The notes beneath the pieces are model-generated. The model searched no databases. It was not told the DNA's origin and was given only the letters and a program-made list of their open reading frames with translations. Below are positions 1-7,733 of a stretch of DNA of 19,008 bases, piece by piece (the first letter of the stretch is position 1; each line of letters starts with the position of its first letter). This DNA is from Chrysochromulina parva (lineage: Eukaryota; Haptophyta; Prymnesiales; Chrysochromulinaceae): NCBI GenBank assembly GCA_002887195.1, contig PJAB01000928.1:1-19008 (forward strand), written 5' to 3'. Both the position numbers and the translations under genes were made by a program.

Positions 1-862
1 GGTCGGTGTAGGTGAAGGAAGCCTTCGCACAACGAAACGAACAACCCCAGCACCGATACAGCGCTTCCGGAAACTAGGGCCGCGCTGGGAACCTATACGC
101 TCGAGGACCGCGCTCAGACGTGCACACAAGGGAGGGGAAGGAATTTCAGGCGGAGTTATCCAGAAGAGCGGCGCGAATGGCCGCCCGTTGCTCCACGCTG
201 CGCGGCTCGTCTTGCCTTCGAGCACTGCTCCGGCTTCATAGTCGAGACGATCAACGAGCGACATCGGTCGTGTTGCGTCGCTCGTCGAGCTGCCTGTTCG
301 ACGGGCGCAAATGCCGACGAAAGGGCATGCCTTCGACAAGTGGAAGGTGAACGATATCTACAAGGATGACAAGCGGAAACAGGCCGTTGTGGCCGAGGCC
401 GCTGCGAGCGTTGCGGCCAGCAAAATCAGGAGCGCCCAAAAGGAGGAAGCTCGAAAGCGCCAACATGTTTTTGTCCACTTCCTTTTTTGGATCTGACCCT
501 TTTTTTCGACAGCATCCTTTTTTGGTGCCCTTCTTGTCTTGTTTTTTGCGAGATATCGACTCTCTCTCACTCACGACCGCGACCTGCGCGCTACAGCTTT
601 CGGCTTTTGCCACTGTCGCAGTAAACTGACACGCACAAGCCTGCGACCTAGGGTGCGACCTATTCGTTTTTTCCAGTATGTTCCCTCGAAGTGCCCTTCT
701 GGCCTAGGCGACCTTCCGTCGACCCTAGGCCGACGCTGCCTTCAAAGGCGTCGAGTTACGAGTGTGGGCGGTTTCCCCGCGGCGGGGCGCGGCATAGCCA
801 TAGGGCTTAGGGGCGGCATGGGGTGGAAATATCCAACCTTCTCTCGTAACAACGGCATTTTC
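1..862. other. Stretch without a convincing gene
   Basis: No recognisable domain or long ORF is visible. A short Lys/Ala/Glu-rich frame (ATG at 311, stop ending at 496, 61 codons) has coding-like composition in its first 50 residues. It ends in a hydrophobic tail read from T-rich DNA, so it is at best an exon fragment. Positions 478-548 hold several runs of six or seven T. A small imperfect hairpin sits at 702-730 (GCCTAGG paired with CCTAGGC). The right end is probably the 3' flank of the minus-strand gene ending at 863. Confidence 0.4.
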
Positions 863-1693
863 TCAGAATGCCAGGTCGCCGATCTCGTCTGCGATCTGGT
901 GCCCGTACTTGGGTTCGGGTGCGGGAGCTAGATCCTGAGCTAGATCCAAGCTCTGAGCCTGACGCACCTCGCCAACATTCTTCATCGGCTTGGCTTCCAT
1001 GTTCGGAACCGGCGACGGCTCAAGCGAAGGCTCTGCGGCGAGCGTCGCCGGCTTCTTTGCCGCAAGCGGCGCCGGCTTCGCCCCGAGCGGCACACGAGGC
1101 TTCGCCGCGGCTGCGGCCGGTGCGGGCCGCGCGGCCACTCCTCCTGCGGCCACTGCCTGGCACGCGAGGATGCACTGTGAGAGCATATAGACCGTGTTCG
1201 TTTTGCAGTCGCCCGCCGCCGCCATGTCGTGGCATGTTGGTCTGCCCGCGAGCGGCGCCGGCTTTGCTGCGAAACTAGCAGGCTCCGCCCCGAGCGGCGC
1301 AGGAGGCTTCTTCGCCGCGGCCGCGGCCGGTGCGGACCGTGGGGCCACTCCCGCGCCCACTGGGCCCTGCACTCGTGCCTGGCACGCGAGAGCGCACTGT
1401 GAGAGCATGTAATTCTTATTCGTGTCGCAGTCGCCCGTCGCTGCCATGTCATGGCATGACGGCCTGTCCGGGAGGGCAATTTTCGTGTCTTGGTACTCCC
1501 AGAGTGCCGAGCGCTGCGGCGGAGGAGGCTTCTTGGCCGGCATCTCCGCCGTGACCGCCGGTGCTCCGGAGACTCCGGCCATGAATTTGATCGTCGCGGG
1601 ATCGTTGATGTGCATCATCAGCGAGGGCATGTCCAATTCACCAATCGGAAGAGCAACGCAAAGGTGGACGCAAAGCATGAAGGCTGCTAGCAT
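863..1693 (-). CDS. Secreted protein with two ShKT-like cysteine modules and Ala/Pro-rich linkers
   Basis: This encodes 276 residues from the ATG at 1693 to a TGA at 865-863. The frame stays open further upstream, but I chose this Met because it starts a typical signal peptide: residues 1-16 are hydrophobic (AAFMLCVHLCVAL core) and are followed by a polar mature N-terminus. Two modules at about residues 77-106 and 151-180 share the spacing C-x8-C-x10-C-x3-C (Cys 80, 89, 100, 104 and 154, 163, 174, 178) with the words CHDMA, GDC and YMLSQC. This matches the central part of the ShKT/SXC fold, which normally has six cysteines; the first and last are missing here. Linkers are Ala/Pro/Lys-rich. 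ShKT modules occur in many secreted algal and animal proteins, often beside enzymes, but no enzyme domain is present here. Function is unknown; an extracellular binding or matrix role is inference. It is divergent from the LRR gene, with starts 213 bp apart. Confidence 0.7.
   Translation of the reverse strand: MLAAFMLCVHLCVALPIGELDMPSLMMHINDPATIKFMAGVSGAPAVTAEMPAKKPPPPQRSALWEYQDTKIALPDRPSCHDMAATGDCDTNKNYMLSQCALACQARVQGPVGAGVAPRSAPAAAAAKKPPAPLGAEPASFAAKPAPLAGRPTCHDMAAAGDCKTNTVYMLSQCILACQAVAAGGVAARPAPAAAAAKPRVPLGAKPAPLAAKKPATLAAEPSLEPSPVPNMEAKPMKNVGEVRQAQSLDLAQDLAPAPEPKYGHQIADEIGDLAF
1154..1465 (-). repeat. Intragenic duplication of the ShKT-like module
   Basis: The two cysteine modules (1376-1465 and 1154-1243) have identical cysteine spacing, and similar Ala/Pro-rich linkers follow each one. 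The repeat period is 74 residues (222 bp), indicating a tandem intragenic duplication. Confidence 0.7.
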
Positions 1694-1906
1694 ATTTTCC
1701 ACCTTCCTTTTTTGTGCATGGTCTGTAGAGGCTCCGCATGCATTGCACCTGCAAGAATCAGGTATCGGACAAGAATCCTTGAACTTGAACTTGAACTTCA
1801 GACTTGCTCTTCCTAAACAACAAACATTGGGAACTGTGTTCACACTCGATTCGCGCGACAGCATCAATCGATCGAACCACTCGTCGCGGCAGTCTCGCCT
1901 AGCAAA
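1694..1906. promoter_or_regulatory. Shared upstream region of two divergent genes
   Basis: The two opposite ATGs at 1693 (-) and 1907 (+) are separated by only 213 bp, so both promoters must lie here or overlap it. I see no clear TATA box. The region holds a (TTGAAC)n tract. The role is inferred from gene arrangement only. Confidence 0.35.
1778..1800. repeat. (TTGAAC)n hexamer tract
   Basis: About three and a half copies of the hexamer TTGAAC. The same hexamer forms the longer tract and inverted repeat at 7462-7509 and the short tract near 7721, so this is a dispersed simple repeat of this genome. Confidence 0.75.
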
Positions 1907-4900
1907 ATGCACGGCGCGGCATGGATGGCCGAGATGCCCGGCGGGGGCACTGGCCCCGGCGGCAAGACGCGCTCGCACCGCGAGTACGTCGAATCGAAGC
2001 AGGCGAACGCGACACGGCCACCGCCAGCGACGCTCACCGAGGAGCTCATCCAGGACAACACACTCGAGCCATGCGATAAGGTGCGCACCATCGAGCTGCT
2101 CTTCATCTCGCTCGACGAAATGCCTGGCCTCGGCTCGTGCCCGAAGCTGCAGGAGCTGACGATCATGCACGCGCGCCTGAGGCGCGTGCCGCCCGAGCTG
2201 CAGCTCGTGCGCGGCACACTCCGGCGCCTCTCGCTCGCCACCAACGAGATCCGCACGATCGAGCATCTCGACGGCATGTCGCGGCTGCACTCGCTCTTCT
2301 TGCAGGACAACCAGATCAGCTCGTGCGAGGGGCTCGAGGGTTGCCCGGTGCTGCAACGGCTGTGGCTCATGACCAATCGTATCACCTCGGCCGCCGGGCT
2401 GCCTGCGAGCCAGCTGACCGAGCTCCGCGAGCTCTGGCTGCAGGCCAACCCGCTCGAGTCGCTCGGGGGCATCCCGGCGCTGCACAACCTACAGATCCTC
2501 TCGCTCGCGGGCACGCGGATCCGGGCGCTCGAGCAGCTCGCGCTCCTCGTCGAGCTGCCCTGCCTCTTCGACCTCGCCTTCGAGGATGGCTACTATGGGG
2601 TGGCACCCATCGTTGACGAACCCTCGTACCGTGCGTCGGCGCTCCGCTCGCTCAAGCAGCTGGGCGTGCTCGACGGCAAAGTGATCGCGGAACGGCAGCG
2701 CTCGGACGCGGAGGAGGAGTTCCTGCAGCGCTCGCTCCGCTTCAACAATGAGATCGAGCGCCTCAAGCAAGAGGCTGCCGCGAGCCACGCGGGCCTCGAC
2801 CGCGAGCGACAGGTGTGATGGCCTCCGATGGCCTCCGATGGCCCCTGATGGCCTCCGATGGCCTCTGATGGCCTCTGATGGCCTCGAATCGCCGCTCACT
2901 GCGTATCGAATGCGAGCGGCAGGCGTCCGCGGCGCGCTTGCGTGCGATGCGCTCAGCGCACGCACGCTCGGTGGCGCAGCTGCACGCGCTGATCGCGGCC
3001 GGCCAGCAGCAGATGAGGGCGCAGGAGGAGGCGTTCCTCAAGACGTACCGCAAGTCGCGAAAGGTGCTCAAGGCAGAGCTCAAGTTGGTCGCTGCCGAGT
3101 ACGAGGAGGAGGTGGGTCGGATCGCCAAAGCCGAGCGCCAACGCGTTCTCGCGTGCCGCCGCCGGCTGCGGCTGCTGCGCGCACGGAGCGCGGCGCTCGC
3201 GGCAGTCCGCCAAGCCATCGCCAAGGCCGAGCTAGGCGGCGACGGTCGTTTGTTCGTAGAGCCGGTAGAGCCTTCGGACCCTCTGTGGGCTTTCGTCGGC
3301 GCGCGGGTGGAGGCGGAGCCAAGCAGCCGCGCAAAGGCGAAGGAGCCTCAGGCGACCCTTCGCATGCTGTGCTGCCTGCGCGTGCACCGGTACGGTGCCG
3401 CCGCCCGATACGGCGGCGGCGGCGGCGCCGCCGCCGCCGCCGCCAGCGTGCCCGGCGGCGGCAGCACCGCCGCCGTCGCGGCCGGTGGCATGAGCGCCGT
3501 ACCGGGCGCCGCGGCGGCCTACTACAAGGGTGTGTGGTGGTGGCTATGCGCGCCGGTACCCGAGCTGCTTTCATGCGCGGCCAAATGGCAAGCGCCGCCG
3601 CCGGACGAGTCGAGCGCCGAGTCGAGCGCGGTGTCGAAGCCGCCCCCGGCAAACGGTAGCGCCGCCGCCGCCGCCAACGGCGCCGCGGGCCGCAGTAGCA
3701 CCAAGGGCGGTGGCGGCGGCGGTGCTGGTGCTGGCGGCGGTGCTGGTGGCGGTGTTGGTGGCGGTGCTGGTGGCGGTGCTGGTGGCGGTGTTGGTGACGG
3801 TGCTGGCGCCGCAGAGGCACGCCCGTGGGTATCTCAGATGAGGCTGACGCTGACGGGTGAGGCGTCGGTGGCGATCGACACGTCGGCGTTGCTCGGGGCC
3901 GGGGGTCGACTATTGCGTGGCGAGGACGACGAGGACCAGGATGACGCGGACGAAGAGGAGGAGGAAGACGAGGGTGAGGACGAGGAAGAGGAGGCCGAGG
4001 AGGAGGACGACGAGGAGGAGGAGGAGGAGGAGGAGGAGGCGGAGGAGGAGGAGGAGGAGGAGGAGGAGGAGGAGGAGGAGGAGGAGGAGGAGGAGGACGA
4101 GGAGGAGGAGGAGGAGGAGTATGAGATGGACGAGGATTACGGGACCGCCACCGCGACGGCCGCCTCGCCACTGGGGCGTACGTTCGCTTCAGCGGTCGCC
4201 GCTCTGCCCGACTACCAGTACATCGACGGGCTGACCGCCTCCGAGGATGACGAGGACGAGGTGGAGGACGTGCCTTGGGCAGCACGTACCGATGTGCGCG
4301 GGATCTCCGAGCAGGTCGTCACTGGGCGTGCCTTTGGCTCAGCAGGAGGGCCCATGGATGCGCGTCGAGCTCCAATGGAGGCGCCTCCCGAGATTCGATC
4401 TCCGCAGCGTCGAGCTTCAATGGAGGCGCCTCGCTCGCCGCTCAAGGTGAGCACTGGCGACGAGGGCGCGCCGCGCTCGCCTCCCAAGAGCCGAACGCCG
4501 GTGTCGCCAGGGCGCTATGACTACGAGGAGGAGGTGCACGACCAGATCGAGCGGCCGCCGGCGTCGCCGGGGCGCTACGACTATGAGGAGGAGGCGGAGG
4601 AGGCGGAGGAGGCGGAAGAGGAGGAGGTCCCCGTGATCGCAACCATTCTGCCGCTGCATCGCAACTCGATTGGTTCGACCGAGACCTTTCTCGCCTCGCC
4701 GTTGAGTGAGGGCATATCGCCCAAGACGGCGCCCCAAGGTCGCTCCTTCCCTCGTGAGTCCCTCGATACCTTCACTGCCTCACCCGTGGGTGAGGGTATG
4801 CCGCCGCCCAAGACGGCGCGCGACAAGGAGCGGTACACCCGACCGACTACCGGCGCGCCTTACGTGCCTGCGGAGCCGGCCGATGAGCTCACGTCCGCCG

Positions 4901-5070
4901 ACACGGCGCGCCTCGAGGAGCTTTCAGCACTGCTCGTGCAGCTCGATGCGCTGCGCACGCAGACGGAGGAGTCGCTCAAGGCGAGCGCGCCGCCAAAGCG
5001 CAAGAAGCTCACTGAGGCGCAGATGCGACAGGCGAGCAATGAGCTCTCGCGCGCGCTCGGCGGCATGTGA
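1907..5070 (+). CDS. LRRC9-like leucine-rich-repeat / coiled-coil protein (two exons)
   Basis: I read this as join(1907..2812, 2923..5070), 1017 residues. Exon 1 starts at an ATG in an AAAATG context. Residues about 55-215 form SDS22-type leucine-rich repeats (words such as LRRLSLATNEI, LHSLFLQDNQI, LRELWLQANPL). A capping segment with LPCLFDLAF and LKQLGVLDGK follows at 217-258, closely resembling the N-terminal LRR block of LRRC9, a cilium-associated LRR protein. A coiled coil (about 262-405) spans the intron. The remainder is low complexity: Gly/Ala tracts, a block of some 50 mostly Glu residues (about 646-702), then Ser/Pro/Arg repeats and a short terminal helix. The LRR assignment is solid; LRRC9 orthology is tentative because the long C-terminal LRR half of animal LRRC9 is absent. 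A scaffold role in a flagellum is inference. The alternative is two separate genes, but the coiled coil continues across the splice. Confidence 0.75.
2813..2922 (+). other. 110-nt GT-AG intron filled with minisatellite
   Basis: Exon 1 ends CAG|GTGTGA, where an in-frame TGA would otherwise stop the LRR frame at 2816. The acceptor GCGGCAG|GCG at 2921-2922 opens the downstream frame in the same phase (phase 0). The predicted junction reads DRERQ|ASAAR inside one continuous coiled coil. The intron consists of a 4-nt donor end, seven 10-bp units, and about 36 nt to the acceptor. The sequence just before the donor (2802-2813) and around the acceptor (2912-2923) is nearly the same 12-mer, GCGAGCG[A/G]CAGG. 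Confidence 0.65.
2817..2886 (+). repeat. GATGGCCTCY minisatellite, seven 10-bp units
   Basis: Seven contiguous 10-bp units of GATGGCCTC[C/T], with one GATGGCCCCT and one ending in G. There are no spacers. On the plus strand every reading frame meets a TGA, so the tract cannot be coding in the gene's direction. The same unit recurs at the right end of the window. Confidence 0.9.
3705..3807 (+). repeat. Gly/Ala-coding GGTGGCGGTGCT repeat
   Basis: Tandem GGTGGCGGTGCTGGT-like units inside exon 2 of the LRR gene. They encode runs of Gly with regular Ala or Val. The unit stays in frame, consistent with slippage inside a coding region. Confidence 0.7.
3952..4119 (+). repeat. (GAG)n microsatellite encoding poly-Glu
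   Basis: A nearly continuous GAG tract with scattered GAC and GCG codons. The pure GAG core runs from about 4042 to 4096. It encodes an acidic block of over 50 residues. The complementary strand reads as long Pro/Arg frames, which are artefacts. Confidence 0.85.
4363..4816 (+). repeat. Three in-frame tandem duplications in the LRR gene tail
   Basis: Three neighbouring duplicated segments are visible. A 45-bp period near 4363 and 4408 encodes RRA[P/S]MEAP. A 60-bp period near 4504 and 4564 encodes SPGRYDYEEE. An 84-87-bp period near 4687 and 4771 encodes TF[L/T]ASP followed by EG and PKTA. All keep the reading frame, which supports this region being translated. Confidence 0.7.
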
Positions 5071-5931
5071 GAAGGAAGGGGAAGGAGTGCAGTTCAGCAG
5101 GCGAGGGGTTTGCAGGTGGCAGAGGAGTGGCAGGTGGCATGCTCGCTCGCTCGCTCATGTGCGCATGTGTGGAGGAGGATCGATCTCAGTGCATCTCAGT
5201 GCGATCTTCGTGCGATCTCGGAGGAGGAGGCGCATTCGATCTCCATGCGATCTCAGTGCGCGATCGTGTCGCCGTCGATCTTGTCGGGGGCAGCGCGCGC
5301 GCAGAGGCCACGTCGGCACGCAGTCAGAAAAACGGACAGTCGTGGCGTGACGTGCGTGCCGTCGGCGGACCGCGACCCCGGCTCATACCGCCCGCACAGG
5401 ACATAGGGATACATGTATAGGAGAAATGATCTCAGTCCTCGGCGGGGCGTCAGGCGCACGCATACCGGGCTGTACAGGAGCGACAGGCGCGCGGACAGAA
5501 GTGTGCTGCCGCATACGCAGGTATGGGTATTTAACTCGACCCTGAGACGGCTCCACCTGAGTCTGTAGTGAAACGAACTCTCCCCCGCAAGGTCAAAACT
5601 CAAAATATTGTCGGACCCACACAGAGTTTAAACACCACACGGCTAGGATAATTTACCTACCTGAGCAGTGAAACACACAGGAGCGAGGTCAAAAACTCAA
5701 AATCTCGCGCCGACCCGCCGAGCTGCCGAAGTGTAAAGTGCGGCGGGCTCGGCGGGCATTTACGCCGCGGCGTTCGGTTGTCCGGTCGGTGAACCGAGTG
5801 GTGGTGCACGAGGCGGGCTTAAGATCATGTCACGTGCATGCAATCGACGTAAAAGGATCTGAAAAACGGTCAATTTAGAAAAAGCCAACACCGGCCCCCG
5901 CGCTCGCATCCGCATTTTTCGAAAATTCACG
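5071..5931. other. Intergenic region with diverged repeats
   Basis: No recognisable gene. At about 5180-5262 a GATCTCAGTGC-like motif recurs several times. A diverged direct repeat occupies 5555-5617 and 5658-5715: both copies start CCTGAG, contain AGTGAAAC and AGGTCAAAA, then ACTCAAAAT, and end in a CGACCC or GGACCC word. A possible hairpin pairs 5714-5723 (CCCGCCGAGC) with 5747-5756. The right part is presumably the promoter and 5' leader of the zinc-finger gene; no TATA box is obvious. Confidence 0.45.
5555..5715. repeat. Imperfect direct repeat, two copies about 103 bp apart
   Basis: Copies at 5555-5617 and 5658-5715 share the order CCTGAG, AGTGAAAC, AGGTCAAAA, ACTCAAAAT and a final GACCC, with small indels between the blocks. 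The second copy runs directly into the 5714-5756 inverted repeat. Confidence 0.5.
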
Positions 5932-6927
5932 ATGTTCGACCTCAACAGCGATGATTCCGGCGAGAGCGAGCCAGACCTGGAGCCGCTCGTGGTGCAGCCG
6001 CTTCTCAATCCGGCGGCAGAGGACGAGGCAGCAGCCGAAACCACAGGCGCTGGGGCTGTGGTATCGGCCGCGCCGTCGAATTACACTATTGGCGAGGTCG
6101 AACACGAGCAGCACCAACACGTGGCGGCAGCGGGTGCAGCACTAGCAGAGCCTGCACCTTCGGGCATGAAGCGCGGCCGGCCCCCAGCTGACCCGAATGC
6201 GGAGCCCCACTTCTTTTGCGACGAGCCTGGTTGCGGTGCCTCTTACATCACCTCCGGTGGATTGTACCAGCACCGGCGCAAGCATCACCCTTGGCTGATT
6301 GCTGAGGCCAAGCAGGTCGCTGTGGCCAATGGCAAGCGACCCCGAGGCCGTCCTCGTGAGAGCGAGCGAAACATGGACGAGCTAACACACGAATGGGAAT
6401 GCCCCATTTGCGAGAAAGCGTACGCATCCTATGGCGGTTTGTACCAGCACAAGCGCTCGCACCACCCCGAGCTGGTGACCGCTCGCGGTGTGAGCAAAGT
6501 CAGCCTGGGCTATTACCCAACGGCCCGCAAAGCCGCGTCTGCATACGCCTTGTTTGCCAATTCGCAAGCAGTTTCTGCGTTGGCTCCGCCTGCAGCGACG
6601 TTAGCAGCGACGGCGACGGAGGCGATGGATGTCGAGCCGAATAGTGGACGTGGTGCCAGCTCGTCTGCAGCTCACTCCGAGGAGGTTGCTGTGCGACGAA
6701 GCAGCCGAAAGGGCAAGCAGCCTCTCGACCCAGCCATCGGTAAACGAGTGTGGAGCTGGCGACAGGACCTTCAGAGAACAATGGCGGGTGAAATCATGGA
6801 CTTTCATGTCTGGCAAGATCGTGTTCGCGAGCATTTTGTGCGTTACGAGGATGGCGTGTCGCAGTGGCGAACCGAGGCAGAGTGGTGGGAAGACGAGAAC
6901 GGGCCGACGCTGCCGTCGCCGCAGTGA
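5932..6927 (+). CDS. C2H2 zinc-finger protein with two AT-hook motifs
   Basis: 331 residues from ATG 5932. Two C2H2 fingers are visible: C96-x4-C101-x12-H114 with H118/H119, and C157-x2-C160-x12-H173 with H177/H178. Each is preceded by an AT-hook-like word, KRGRPP at about 80-84 and KRPRGRPRE at about 135-142. Both fingers share GGLYQH[K/R]R followed by HHP, so the AT-hook plus finger unit looks duplicated. The N-terminus is acidic, the middle Ala-rich, and the C-terminal 60 residues are Trp-rich and charged (WSWRQDLQ to EWWEDENG) with no family I recognise. A nuclear DNA-binding regulator is the natural reading, with the AT-hooks favouring AT-rich minor groove; its targets cannot be read from sequence. 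The stop TGA at 6925 overlaps GTGAGT at 6924, a good splice-donor word, so a further exon is possible, but the plain stop is simpler. Confidence 0.8.
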   Translation: MFDLNSDDSGESEPDLEPLVVQPLLNPAAEDEAAAETTGAGAVVSAAPSNYTIGEVEHEQHQHVAAAGAALAEPAPSGMKRGRPPADPNAEPHFFCDEPGCGASYITSGGLYQHRRKHHPWLIAEAKQVAVANGKRPRGRPRESERNMDELTHEWECPICEKAYASYGGLYQHKRSHHPELVTARGVSKVSLGYYPTARKAASAYALFANSQAVSALAPPAATLAATATEAMDVEPNSGRGASSSAAHSEEVAVRRSSRKGKQPLDPAIGKRVWSWRQDLQRTMAGEIMDFHVWQDRVREHFVRYEDGVSQWRTEAEWWEDENGPTLPSPQ

Positions 6928-7012
6928 GTACGCGCTCCGTGCTCAAGTCGACGCTCATGTGCGAGCAGCGCCGCTTCAGCGCCACTAGCTCGACAGCGCG
7001 CGGCAGCTCGCT

Positions 7013-7033
7013 ATATACTACGGAGACTATATA
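7013..7033 (+). promoter_or_regulatory. ATATA-flanked TACGGAGACTATATA motif, copy 1
   Basis: The 15-mer TACGGAGACTATATA (7019-7033), preceded by ATATAC, lies 86-92 bp downstream of the zinc-finger stop codon. An exact second copy, preceded by ATATAA, is at 10001-10015. Role unknown: promoter, 3'-end or mobile-motif explanations are all open. Confidence 0.45.
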
Positions 7034-7461
7034 CTCGAGATGGTGGATCTTTGAGCCACCGAAGGTAGCATCTACATGTGTACATGTACGGCCGCTGATG
7101 TGGGGAGACTGAGCTCTGAGGCTGCAGTGTCACTCAGTGTGCCAGCAGCCGATGGCCGACAGCAGTCTCGCACCGCGATCGCGCACCGTCTATTTGCTCT
7201 TTGGGGCGAGACTGTAGACTTGCCCATGTCGCATGTGCCAGGAGCACTTTTTTACTGCTGGGATTTTTGCTAGTTAGCTAGTTACGCCTTCCCTTGTACG
7301 CCTTACGCGTGTGTTGAGTCTGCGCCCTCCACAAGCGTTGTCTCCACGGTACCTGTGGTCGTGCGTCTTGCCGAGATGGCGAAATTTACGTGAACATTGT
7401 ACCTTTGTACGTGAATTTACGTGAACGTGTACGCTTGTTGTGCCCCACACAAAAGGGTGCC

Positions 7462-7509
7462 CAAGTTCAAGTTCAAGTTCAACTTGAACTTGAACTTGAA
7501 CTTGAACTT
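7462..7509. repeat. CAAGTT/AACTTG inverted repeat, 21-bp arms with 1-nt centre
   Basis: Left arm 7462-7482 of (CAAGTT)n and right arm 7484-7504 of (TTGAAC)n are perfect reverse complements around a single C at 7483. The hexamer continues to 7509. A tract that switches strand in its middle could fold as a hairpin or cruciform. Confidence 0.85.
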
Positions 7510-7733
7510 AAAGGAAGGGTCCGATTTCCGAAACGAACGCGACGTCGTTCCTGCAGGGATTCGGGCCGGCCCGAATCCGCAGAATTTTTTTTTGTTTTTT
7601 TGTAAAGGTGGTACTCTGCAACGAGACGCCGAGGTCGAGAGTTTTAAGAGTTTTTGAGTTTTTTGAGTTTTTTCGTGTGTTTTCCATGGGAGTTAATTTC
7701 GGGCAGGGGAGTGCTCCTTTAACTTGAACTTGA
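7464..7733. mobile_element. Candidate MITE-like element with (CAAGTT)n inverted ends
   Basis: The interval is bracketed by a perfect 9-bp direct repeat GGGTGCCCA (7455-7463 and 7734-7742), as expected of a target-site duplication. Its ends are inverted relative to each other: CAAGTTCAAGTT on the left (overlapping the repeat by two bases) and AACTTGAACTTG on the right. Inside are a 21-bp arm inverted repeat, a 22-bp palindrome, T-runs and GAGTTTTT repeats, with no transposase frame. Length (about 270 bp) and layout fit a non-autonomous DNA transposon. The ends are built from a simple repeat, so chance inversion of the hexamer is the main alternative. Confidence 0.4.
7557..7578. repeat. Perfect 22-bp palindrome
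   Basis: GGATTCGGGCC is followed immediately by its reverse complement, with no spacer. GCAG lies just outside it on both sides (7553-7556 and 7579-7582), and T-runs follow at 7585-7601. It lies inside the candidate TIR element. A hairpin or dimeric protein site is possible. Confidence 0.8.

Noticed and set aside
311..496. Short Lys/Ala-rich frame as a gene
   Set aside because: Only 61 residues, no family, and its end is read from T-rich DNA. It could be an exon fragment but cannot be supported.
863..2485. 540-residue minus-strand frame extending the ShKT-like gene through the LRR gene
   Set aside because: The upstream half is the antisense of the LRR exon and has no domain. A good signal peptide starts at the internal ATG at 1693.
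2748..3659. 303-residue plus frame overlapping the LRR exons
   Set aside because: It is an Arg-rich shadow of GC-rich coding DNA. The frames at 1907 and 2923 carry the recognisable LRR and coiled-coil signals.
3080..4285. 401-residue minus-strand Pro/Arg/His-rich frame
   Set aside because: It is the reverse complement of Gly- and Glu-coding repeats in the LRR gene, with no domain and implausible composition.
6924..6929. GTGAGT splice-donor word at the zinc-finger stop codon
   Set aside because: No downstream exon with compatible coding signal was found, so the plain stop is the simpler reading.
7073..7088. TACATG imperfect palindrome as a binding site
   Set aside because: It is short, imperfect and not repeated near other genes in the window.
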